A stretch of DNA of 64,000 nt from Enhydrobacter aerosaccus (GTDB taxonomy: Bacteria > Pseudomonadota > Alphaproteobacteria > Reyranellales > Reyranellaceae), in NCBI GenBank assembly GCA_903832005.1, contig CAIKZO010000136.1, positions 1 through 64,000 on the forward strand. The letters run 5' to 3'. This document shows positions 26,269 to 34,563 of this stretch, piece by piece. Numbering within the stretch: the stretch's first letter is position 1; each line of letters opens with the position of its first letter. The position numbers were made by a program, and so were the translations under genes. The notes beneath the pieces are model-generated. The model made no database searches. It saw only the letters and a program-made list of their open reading frames with translations, and was not told the origin of the DNA.

Positions 26269-26997
26269 TCAGCGGGCGCCGGCCAACACTCTCAGGCGCG
26301 CGTGATGCTCGACCCGTTGCAACAAGCGATCCAGGTCGTCCCTGTCGATGTCGAAAGTCTCATCCTCGGCTTCGAGAGCAGCGTCGATGTCCTGCGGCAG
26401 GAAACCATGTCGCGCCGCCGAGGCGGCCTGCAGGGCCGCCTTCCCATCGTGCGGATACCGGCGGCGAAACAGCCTGTGCAGAGCGATTCCCAACGCCACG
26501 AGAAGGATCGAGTTCAAGGCAACGGGCAGGAGAGGAAACAGCAAACCGTACTTTGCAACGGCGGGACCACCGAGCACGGCCGTGAGCGCCGTCGCTCCGC
26601 CCGGCGGATGAAGCGATCTCGTGAACGACATCGCCGCGATCGCCAACGACACGGCGAGGCCCGCGGCAACGACCGGGTGATGAACCAGACCGGCCACCGC
26701 GATACCGATAAAGGCGGAAAGGGTGTTCCCGGCGATCACGGGCCAGGGCTGCGCGAGCGGGCTGGCGGGTACCGCAAACACGAGAACCGCGGAGGCACCG
26801 ACGGGCGCCACGAGGAGCGGCAGGTTCGGATCGAGTCCGACGAAGTAACCGCAGATAAGCCCCGTGCCGCAGATCGCCAATAGCGCGCCAAGACAGCCCG
26901 CCAGCCGCTCCCGCAAGGTCGCGCCCGCGAGGATCGGCGAGAAAAACGGGAAGCACTTTTTCGGCGCCGGGACACTCAAACGCTCGGGACCATCCAC
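26269..26997 (-). CDS. HPP-family integral membrane protein
   Basis: Encodes 242 residues. About four hydrophobic helices in residues 25-175 surround the family's name motif in SLHPPGGATAL; the C-terminal 65 residues are soluble, acidic and basic (EDETFDIDRDDLDRLLQRVE). HPP proteins have been linked to nitrite transport in cyanobacteria and plant plastids, but this is not general. The start is a GTG; no ATG fits. Stands between metY and an AT-richer intergenic stretch (26998-27198) with no gene. Confidence 0.85.
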   Translation of the reverse strand: MDGPERLSVPAPKKCFPFFSPILAGATLRERLAGCLGALLAICGTGLICGYFVGLDPNLPLLVAPVGASAVLVFAVPASPLAQPWPVIAGNTLSAFIGIAVAGLVHHPVVAAGLAVSLAIAAMSFTRSLHPPGGATALTAVLGGPAVAKYGLLFPLLPVALNSILLVALGIALHRLFRRRYPHDGKAALQAASAARHGFLPQDIDAALEAEDETFDIDRDDLDRLLQRVEHHARLRVLAGAR

Positions 26998-27198
26998 GAT
27001 CGATCACACTCTCGCCGGCGATTGGCGCCAGCGCGCGAATTTAGCGTAGCCATGATGTAAAATCAAACAGCGAATGCCGCCGATTCCAAAAACGAAAGAC
27101 ACGCCGCATGCGCAGGCGGTCTAAGAAAATTTATGCGGTGAAACAGCGATCTATCAGCAAATTTTTTCAGTCGCAGATCCGGCAAACGACCAGGAGAT

Positions 27199-28056
27199 CT
27201 ATCGCCTCGCGGACCGCAGAACCTGGGTGTTGAGCCAATTGCCGAATTCCCGGCTGCGCACGCCAGCATCGAGCACATCGGCGTGCAGGCCGTATTTCCA
27301 GACGAGATCCTTGCGCGCCGGTTCGCGCGCGAGCGCATGGAAATCCGAGACGATCGTGTCGACCTCTCCCGCCGTGCCGGCGAGCCGCTCGTCGAGATGA
27401 CGCTGGACCCTCAGGGCGATGATCGCGGCAACGGAGCCGAAGTCGAATTCGGGATGGTACTGCACGCCCCAGAAGCTTTTCGCACCGTCACGGATCGCCA
27501 TCGCCTGGACACGACTAACGGCGTTCGATGCCAGCAGTTCGGCGCCAGCCGGCAGCGTCTCGACCTCGTCTTCATGGCTGCAGAGCGCGTCGAAGGCGCC
27601 CTGCTTGCCCTCGTACATCGCGTGGGCGCGGCCCGCGTCGGTCGGACAGATGCGGCGCGCCACGCCGATCTCTCGGCCGTTGGGATTGAGACGGACCGTG
27701 CCGCCCAGTGCCGCCGTCATGAGCTGCACGCCCCAGCACGAGCCGAAGGCCGGCACGCCTGCGTTCCAGATGGATCGCGCGAGGTCGAGCTGCTCGCGCA
27801 CCGTCGGCTGGTCGAGCTGATAGACGTTGAGAGGAGAGCCGGAAAGCCACGCACCGTCGAAGTCGCCGAGCTGCACGCCCTGCGGCAGGCTTTCGCCATC
27901 GCCGACGTTCAGCGTGAACGACTCGATCGACTGGCCGGCCGGCAGATGCCGCGACACCGATTCGACGAAGAGCTTGTCGTACGGGCGGCTGCCCTGGGCG
28001 GCGAGCTTCTGCAGGAGCGCGTCGGCGGTGCAGTTGACGATGAGAAGACGGGGCAT
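27199..28056 (-). CDS. Class I glutamine amidotransferase-like protein
   Basis: Encodes 285 residues. The class I triad is visible: Cys107 in GSCWGVQ, His201 and Glu203 in QYHPEF. It is a stand-alone domain with an extra C-terminal helical region of about 60 residues, resembling GMP-synthase-like amidotransferases that act on small amines or gamma-glutamyl compounds. It is the last gene of the minus-strand operon beginning at 32471, 33 bases after the TauE-like gene. The substrate is unknown. Confidence 0.85.
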   Translation of the reverse strand: MPRLLIVNCTADALLQKLAAQGSRPYDKLFVESVSRHLPAGQSIESFTLNVGDGESLPQGVQLGDFDGAWLSGSPLNVYQLDQPTVREQLDLARSIWNAGVPAFGSCWGVQLMTAALGGTVRLNPNGREIGVARRICPTDAGRAHAMYEGKQGAFDALCSHEDEVETLPAGAELLASNAVSRVQAMAIRDGAKSFWGVQYHPEFDFGSVAAIIALRVQRHLDERLAGTAGEVDTIVSDFHALAREPARKDLVWKYGLHADVLDAGVRSREFGNWLNTQVLRSARR

Positions 28057-28089
28057 GATGGGCGGATCGTAGAGCTAGGCGATCACAAG

Positions 28090-28845
28090 TCAAAAGCTTG
28101 AAATCGCGCTGATGCCCATGCCCAGTCCCGTGGTGATCAACAGGACACAGATCAGCGCTTTGAGGAACCGGGGAGACAGAGGCGGCGGGCGCCGCGCCGC
28201 AAAGAACGTCACGGTGAAGACGACGGGTAGCGCTTCGAGCGCGAGCTGCAGTGCGTTCAGCGAGAACTTTCCCGTCGGCACGACAATGAACAGCCGCAAC
28301 GCCGTGCCGAGACCGAAGATCACCATGAGGGACTGCCGGACCCATAACGCCGGCTTGGGCTGGCGGTAGAGCAGATAGACCAGAGGCGGACCCGAGGCAG
28401 AGAACATGCCGGCCAACAGACCCGATATGCCGCCGGTCAGGGCAAAGACAGCCGGCGAGGAAAGAGACGGCAACGGCTTTGCCGCGCGCCATAGCGAGAG
28501 GGCGCATGCCACGATGCTCATCCCCAGGATGAAGCGCAGCGTCTGATAGGCCGTGCCGGCAAGCCAGACGAGCAGAACCGCCCCGATGAGGGTGCCGACT
28601 GCACTGGCGAGCAGCGTCGGCACGATCGTCCGTTCGATGCGCAGCGCCTTGTTGCGATAGAGGTACATCCAGGCGGTGCAGAACCCCATGACCGTCGTCG
28701 CGTTCACGGCGTCAGGTAGCGGCACCAAATCGGTCGCACCGACAAGTCCGAGCAGGATCAGCGCCAGCGCAAAGCCAGTGATCGCCTGCGCATAGACGGC
28801 ACCCGCAACGAAGGCGAGGAACGTCGCGTGGGTCCAGAAACCCAT
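28090..28845 (-). CDS. TauE/SafE-family sulfite exporter-like membrane protein
   Basis: Encodes 251 residues with eight to nine hydrophobic helices and the family's repeated glycine-rich core (VGTLIGAVLLVWLAG and GGISGLLAGMFSASGPPLVY). TauE/SafE proteins export sulfite, sulfoacetate or other organic anions. Its ATG overlaps the stop of the AAA ATPase by one base (TAATG), so it is translationally coupled. A longer frame from 29604 is antisense nonsense. Confidence 0.88.
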   Translation of the reverse strand: MGFWTHATFLAFVAGAVYAQAITGFALALILLGLVGATDLVPLPDAVNATTVMGFCTAWMYLYRNKALRIERTIVPTLLASAVGTLIGAVLLVWLAGTAYQTLRFILGMSIVACALSLWRAAKPLPSLSSPAVFALTGGISGLLAGMFSASGPPLVYLLYRQPKPALWVRQSLMVIFGLGTALRLFIVVPTGKFSLNALQLALEALPVVFTVTFFAARRPPPLSPRFLKALICVLLITTGLGMGISAISSF

Positions 28846-30005
28846 TATCGCGTGGGCCAGTTCCAGATCTGCCTGTCTTGACCGGGCACGACGGTCTCGC
28901 CCAACTCCTTGGTGAGCACGATCTCGCTCGCGCCCGCCGCCTGAAGGGCGGCGACCAGGCTGACGGCGTGCGAGACCACGACGAGCTGGGCGCGCTGCGA
29001 GGCCTTGGCGATCAGCCGCGCCAGCGCCGGCAACAGGTCGGGATGCAGGCTGGTCTCGGGCTCGTTCAGGATCATCAGCGACGGCGGCCGCGGCGACAGA
29101 AGTGCTGCCACCAATAAAAGGTAACGCAGCGTGCCGTCCGAAAGCTCGGCGGTCCTGAGTGGCCGCAGCAGCCCCTTCTGCCGCATCTCGACTTCGAAAT
29201 AGCCGTCGGTGACGACGACATCGACCGAGGCGCCCGGGAACGCGTCGTCGATCGCGGCCTCGAGTTCGCCCTCGATGCCGATCTCCTGGATGGTGGCGAT
29301 GGCGGCAGCAAGATCGGCGCCATCGCTCGACAGCACGGGCGTGCGCGTGCCGACCTGGCGACGCCGCGCCGGCGCCTCGCCGTCGGTACGGAAATGATCG
29401 TAGAAGCGCCAGTCGCGCAGCCGCTCGCGCAACAGCAGAAGCTCGGCGCCATCCTCGGGATTCGCGCAATGGGTCAGCATGCTGTCGAACGACTGCAGCT
29501 GCGTGTAGGCCTGCCGGCGCTCGCCGTTGCGAGCGCGCAAGGTCACCGACGGACCGCGTCGCTCGGCGAAGCAGTTGGCGCGCTGCAGAACGGGTCCGAT
29601 CCACAGGCTCTCGGCCTTGATGATCGGATCTCTCTTGAAGATAGCTGGCGGATTCTCCGGCTGCGGCAATCCCAGATCGATCGCGTAGCCATAATCATCG
29701 GAAGAAAAGCCGAGCTTCAGCGCGACCACGTTCTTGCGCACCGTTCCCTCCACCGGTTGCTCGCCGCGCTTCATTCCACGCGAGAAAGCCTCCGGCCCGG
29801 CCCACAACACCGATGAAAGCCCGCCTTCGACGGCGAGCGACTGGATCACCCGCCCCTGCGCCACGTCGGCCAGCAGCTTCAGCGCGCGGTAGAGACTCGA
29901 CTTGCCACTGCCGTTGGCGCCCGTCACCACCGTGAGCGGACTAAGCTCCAGCCGCACGTCCCGCAACGAGCGGTATCCGGCGACCGAGAGCCGCGAGATC
30001 ATCAT
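28845..30005 (-). CDS. AAA-type ATPase of the SMC/OLD-like group
   Basis: Encodes 386 residues. An N-terminal ISRLSVAGYRSLRDVRLEL leads into Walker A GANGSGKSS (29-37). C-terminal motifs are LSDGTLRYLLL (signature), LMILNEPETSLHPDLLPAL (Walker B, with Asn in place of the usual Asp or Glu) and VVVSHAVSLV. This is the RecF/OLD-like architecture of COG4637-type predicted ATPases, without a TOPRIM nuclease domain. It overlaps the membrane gene upstream (ATGA) and TauE downstream. The tight coupling to membrane proteins suggests a role other than DNA repair, but none is established. Confidence 0.85.
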   Translation of the reverse strand: MMISRLSVAGYRSLRDVRLELSPLTVVTGANGSGKSSLYRALKLLADVAQGRVIQSLAVEGGLSSVLWAGPEAFSRGMKRGEQPVEGTVRKNVVALKLGFSSDDYGYAIDLGLPQPENPPAIFKRDPIIKAESLWIGPVLQRANCFAERRGPSVTLRARNGERRQAYTQLQSFDSMLTHCANPEDGAELLLLRERLRDWRFYDHFRTDGEAPARRRQVGTRTPVLSSDGADLAAAIATIQEIGIEGELEAAIDDAFPGASVDVVVTDGYFEVEMRQKGLLRPLRTAELSDGTLRYLLLVAALLSPRPPSLMILNEPETSLHPDLLPALARLIAKASQRAQLVVVSHAVSLVAALQAAGASEIVLTKELGETVVPGQDRQIWNWPTR

Positions 30006-30406
30006 GGACGGGTGCGCATCGCCCTGCCCGCGATCAATGGCGCGACGCAGAGGCCGATCACCAGCAGCGGATAGGGCGCACCCCACCAGAAGGCGAAGCG
30101 GTCGACGAAGCCGATCGCTTCCTGCCCGAAAGTCAGGTGCTCGTAGAAATAGTCGGCCACCACCGTGGTCGTAGGCCAGAGGATCGCCGCCATCAGCGCG
30201 GCCTCGAACCATTGCGGGCCCTTGGTGCGGCGTGCATGGATCACCGCCATCATCACCACGTAAGGCAATGGCACCAGCGCCTTGTACCATTCGACCGCCA
30301 TCGGCGAGAGGCGCTCGACGATGACGGTGTCGCCGATCGTGTCGTTCACCACGACCACGATGGCAATCGCGAGCCACAACCAAAGCGTGAGACCGAGACG
30401 GATCAT
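30002..30406 (-). CDS. Small membrane protein with three to four helices
   Basis: Encodes 134 residues with hydrophobic helices near 5-22, 42-58, 66-83 and 105-122. It carries a WYKALVPLPYVV segment between the first two. No recognised domain. Both ends overlap neighbours by 4 bases (CCA transferase upstream, AAA ATPase downstream), so it belongs to a fully coupled operon. Function unknown. Confidence 0.75.
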   Translation of the reverse strand: MIRLGLTLWLWLAIAIVVVVNDTIGDTVIVERLSPMAVEWYKALVPLPYVVMMAVIHARRTKGPQWFEAALMAAILWPTTTVVADYFYEHLTFGQEAIGFVDRFAFWWGAPYPLLVIGLCVAPLIAGRAMRTRP

Positions 30407-31590
30407 GCGCTCTTGCTCAGTCTTTCGAGTTCATTGAGACAGTCCGCGCGATCGGCCGCGAAGTCGCCCGCGATCCACCAGCGCTCGACCGTCTCGAGCA
30501 GCGCGCCCACCTTCGGTCCGGGCTTGAGGCCAAGCTTCAGCGCATCGCCGCCACTGACGGGCAGCTCCGGTGGCGTCCATTCCTCGGCCAGCTTCAGCGC
30601 CTCTCGCCAATTGTCCGGCGCCTGGAGCAACACGCGATCGACAAAGACCGTCTTGCCGAGGCGATACAAGTCGGCCCGAAGATGCAGACCGACCGCTGAC
30701 TCAGGCGCCGCCATCAGGTCGAGCCGCAACGCCTGTTGTGTCGACAACTTCAGGCGCTTGCCGATCGCGGTGGCATCGGCATCGTCCTCGAGCACCGCTG
30801 CCAGCCGCCGCAAACCATCCGACTCCGCCTCGCGGGTGATGAGTGCGCGCAACCGTTTGGTGCCGTCATACTCCGGCAGCCAGTGGTCGAGCGCGCCGGC
30901 ATTGGCCATCGCCTCGATCGCATCGGCGGGATCCGGCGCCCCCAGCAGCTTCAGCAACTCCTTCGCCACCCGCTCGCCCGAGAGATTGCCGAGGGCTTCG
31001 GCATGGCGCGCGCACGCCTCGTAGCCCGGCCCGTCGATCGGCGGCCCGCCGTACCAGGCAAAAAAGCGAAAGAAGCGCAGCACGCGCAGCCGGTCCTCGG
31101 TGAGGCGCTGATCGGCGTCGCCGATGAATCGCACTTTATGTTGGACAAGATCGGCACGGCCCTCGAACAGATCGTAAAGCGTGCCGTCGCGATCGGCATA
31201 GAGCGCGTTGAAGGTGAAGTCGCGGCGGCCGGCGTCTTCCTGCCAGTCGTCGGTGAAAGCCACGACCGCGTGCCGCCCATCGGTCTCGACGTCGCGACGC
31301 AGGGTCGTGAGTTCGAACGGCCGCTTGTCGACCACCGCCGTCACGGTGCCGTGCTTCAGCCCGGTGGGCACCACCTTGATCTTCGCCGCCCGCAGCGCAA
31401 GCATCACCGTCTCGGGCGGCTTGTCGACGGCGATGTCGATGTCGTCGACCGCTCGTCCCAACACAGCATTGCGCACGCAGCCGCCGACGAAACGCGCGCC
31501 GATGCCCGCCGCATCGAGCGCGGCGAACAAGGTCGCGGTCGGCGCATCGGTCATCCGCGCCGGCAGGTCGATACGGCCAGAAGATTTCAT
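30403..31590 (-). CDS. CCA tRNA nucleotidyltransferase
   Basis: Adds or repairs the 3' CCA of tRNAs. The 395 residues show the class II nucleotidyltransferase start ARFVGGCVRNAVLGR followed by DDIDIAV, the RRDFTFNALYADRDG loop and the template-binding TEDRLRVLRFFRFFAWYG. The C-terminal half is helical and shorter than in E. coli, with no HD domain, as in other alphaproteobacteria. The start codon overlaps the DUF6111 stop (ATGA). Confidence 0.94.
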   Translation of the reverse strand: MKSSGRIDLPARMTDAPTATLFAALDAAGIGARFVGGCVRNAVLGRAVDDIDIAVDKPPETVMLALRAAKIKVVPTGLKHGTVTAVVDKRPFELTTLRRDVETDGRHAVVAFTDDWQEDAGRRDFTFNALYADRDGTLYDLFEGRADLVQHKVRFIGDADQRLTEDRLRVLRFFRFFAWYGGPPIDGPGYEACARHAEALGNLSGERVAKELLKLLGAPDPADAIEAMANAGALDHWLPEYDGTKRLRALITREAESDGLRRLAAVLEDDADATAIGKRLKLSTQQALRLDLMAAPESAVGLHLRADLYRLGKTVFVDRVLLQAPDNWREALKLAEEWTPPELPVSGGDALKLGLKPGPKVGALLETVERWWIAGDFAADRADCLNELERLSKSA

Positions 31591-31823
31591 GTCGGCAGCA
31601 ATCCGCCGACGCCCTGGCTCTGCGTGAAGAACATCACAAGGAAGCCCAAGATAGTGCAGGCGAGACCAGCGATGGCGAGCCAGGTCAGCGGCAGATCCTG
31701 CCACTCCGGCAGGGTGCCGGCGAGCTTGCGCTCCTGCATGATCTTCACGCCCCACGCCCACAGGAAGAACGCGGCCGTCGGCAAGGTCACCAGGACCAGC
31801 ACCAGCAAGACAATGCGCAGCAT
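31587..31823 (-). CDS. DUF6111 family small membrane protein
   Basis: Encodes 78 residues with two hydrophobic helices (about 2-24 and 47-66) joined by a charged loop containing QERKLAGTLPEWQDLPLTW. This is the alphaproteobacterial DUF6111 family, usually found between a CoA pyrophosphatase and a CCA transferase gene as here. Function unknown. Confidence 0.85.
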   Translation of the reverse strand: MLRIVLLVLVLVTLPTAAFFLWAWGVKIMQERKLAGTLPEWQDLPLTWLAIAGLACTILGFLVMFFTQSQGVGGLLPT

Positions 31824-31844
31824 GACGCTACTTTCCCGCCTGCC

Positions 31845-32471
31845 TCAGGCGCCGGTGGTGAGGATGAACTGCAGGTTCTTCAGCATACCCGCAGTCGCCC
31901 CCCAGATGTAGCGTTGGCCGTAGGGCATGGCATAGAAACGCCGCTCGCGCCCCTGGGCCATGCGGCTGTCGATCCGGTGATTGCGCTCGTCGAGGAAGTG
32001 GTCGAGCGGCACTTCGAACACGGCAGCGACTTCGCGCGGATCCGCACGCACAGTGAATCCCGGCGTTACGATGCCCACGATCGGCGTGATCTCGTAGCCG
32101 GTCCCCGTCTGGTAGTGGTCGTAGGACCCGATCACCTCAATGAAATCCTGCCCGATGCCGACTTCTTCTTCAGTCTCGCGGAGCGCAGTGGCCACATCAT
32201 CGGCATCGCTCTCGTGTCGCCGGCCGCCAGGAAACGCCACCTGGCCCGCATGGCTGGGCATATCCTCGGTCCGCTGGGTCAGCAGAATCGTGATGTCAGG
32301 TGTGCGCGCGACGATCGGCACAAGCACCGACGCCGGGCGATACTTCTCCGGCGCGGGCACGATGCCGTTCAGGGAGAAATCGCTGCCCACGGGAAGCGGT
32401 GGCACGGGCAAACCGGATGCCAACCGTGTGCTACGTTCGCGCACACGCCGCACAATTTCGTCAACCAGCAT
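31845..32471 (-). CDS. NUDIX hydrolase, CoA pyrophosphatase type
   Basis: Hydrolyses CoA or related nucleotide diphosphates. The 208 residues carry the Nudix box from Gly82 to about Ile106 (GGRRHESD, then RETEEEVGI) and the preceding UPF0035-type LLTQRTEDMPSHAGQVAFPG that marks CoA pyrophosphatases. It leads the minus-strand operon with DUF6111 and CCA transferase and is divergent from the MoxR operon. Confidence 0.93.
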   Translation of the reverse strand: MLVDEIVRRVRERSTRLASGLPVPPLPVGSDFSLNGIVPAPEKYRPASVLVPIVARTPDITILLTQRTEDMPSHAGQVAFPGGRRHESDADDVATALRETEEEVGIGQDFIEVIGSYDHYQTGTGYEITPIVGIVTPGFTVRADPREVAAVFEVPLDHFLDERNHRIDSRMAQGRERRFYAMPYGQRYIWGATAGMLKNLQFILTTGA

Positions 32472-32536
32472 GCCCTTGTTCCGGCCTCAATTCTGGGCTT
32501 CCCTCAATCATATTCCCACTCAACCAGGAGCGCCTC

Positions 32537-33550
<1,014 letters not shown>

Positions 33551-33581
33551 CCGTTGGCGTAGTCCTTGCGACGCCCAGTCA

Positions 33582-34490
33582 ATGGCCCTGCCCTCAACCC
33601 TCAACCGCTCCCTCGAACTCGCCGGCACCCTGCCGGCGTTGATGGTGGCGGCCGACCGCGTGGCGGCGACCGTGATTCAAGGCGTGCACGGGCGTCGACG
33701 CGTCGGCCAAGGCGATGCCTTCTGGCAGTACCGGCCGTTCCGCGACGGCGATAGCGCGAGCCGCGTCGACTGGCGCCAGAGCGCGCGCAGCCGCAACCTC
33801 TTCGTGCGCGAGACCGAGTGGGAGGCCGCCGCCAGCGTCTGGCTGTGGCGCGATGCGTCGCCCTCGATGCAATACGCCTCGCTGCGCGGTCTCGACACCA
33901 AGGCAGTGCGTGCCGAAGTGATCACGCTGGCACTCGCCAGTCTGCTGACCGACGCCGCCGAGCGCGTGGCCTTGTTGGGCACCGGCATGCGCCCCAGCTC
34001 CGGCCGCATCGCCGTGCGCCGCATGGCCGAGACGATGTACGACGAGACACGGCCGCTCGCCGACGGCAAGTCGCGCACCCTCGCCAGCCTGCCGCCAATG
34101 GTGCCGCTGCCCGCGCACGGCAGCGTCGTGCTGGTTTCCGATTGGCTCGATCCGCTCGACCAGATCGAAGCCGTGATCCGCCATTACGCTGGCACCGGCG
34201 TGCGCGGCCATCTCGTGCAGGTGCTCGATCCCGCCGAAGAAGACCTGCCGTTCGACGGCCACGTGAAGTTCGAGGGTCTCGAAGCGGAAGGACAACACAC
34301 GATCCGCCGCGTCGAGACGGTGCGTCAGGCCTATGGCGCGCGTCTCGCCGCGCAGCGCGAAGGCCTGCAGCGTCTGGCGCGCCCGGCCAACTGGACCGTG
34401 CACTTCCATCGCACCGACAAGCCGCCGCAGACTGCATTGCTCGCCCTTTACCTCGCCATGGCCGACCTGCGTCGGCTGAACGTGTCGTGA
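33582..34490 (+). CDS. DUF58 domain protein (VWA-like, MoxR partner)
   Basis: Encodes 302 residues. It has the family's RPFRDGDSASRVDWRQSARS followed by NLFVRETEWE, then a VWA-like half with VWLWRDASPSMQY (MIDAS-type D-x-S-x-S) and a late VVLVSDWLDPLDQIE. DUF58 proteins pair with MoxR ATPases in predicted envelope or metal-cofactor complexes. The start ATG at 33582 lies 32 bases after the MoxR stop; the longer frame starting inside moxR is discarded. Confidence 0.93.
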   Translation: MALPSTLNRSLELAGTLPALMVAADRVAATVIQGVHGRRRVGQGDAFWQYRPFRDGDSASRVDWRQSARSRNLFVRETEWEAAASVWLWRDASPSMQYASLRGLDTKAVRAEVITLALASLLTDAAERVALLGTGMRPSSGRIAVRRMAETMYDETRPLADGKSRTLASLPPMVPLPAHGSVVLVSDWLDPLDQIEAVIRHYAGTGVRGHLVQVLDPAEEDLPFDGHVKFEGLEAEGQHTIRRVETVRQAYGARLAAQREGLQRLARPANWTVHFHRTDKPPQTALLALYLAMADLRRLNVS

Positions 34491-34507
34491 TGCGTTTGTT
34501 GTCATAT

Positions 34508-34557
34508 GGACCGCGCGCATCCTGCGCGCTCATGAGCGGGCTGGAAGCCCGCGGTCC
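34508..34557. repeat. Cruciform-type intergenic repeat
   Basis: A 50-bp element with nested symmetry: outer arms GGACC/GGTCC, a left hairpin GCGCGC-ATCCT-GCGCGC, a central TCATGA, and a right hairpin GCGGGC-TGGAA-GCCCGC. It lies inside an operon, between the DUF58 and DUF4159 genes, and could modulate read-through or be a REP-like dispersed sequence. Confidence 0.8.
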
Positions 34558-34563
34558 AATCAG

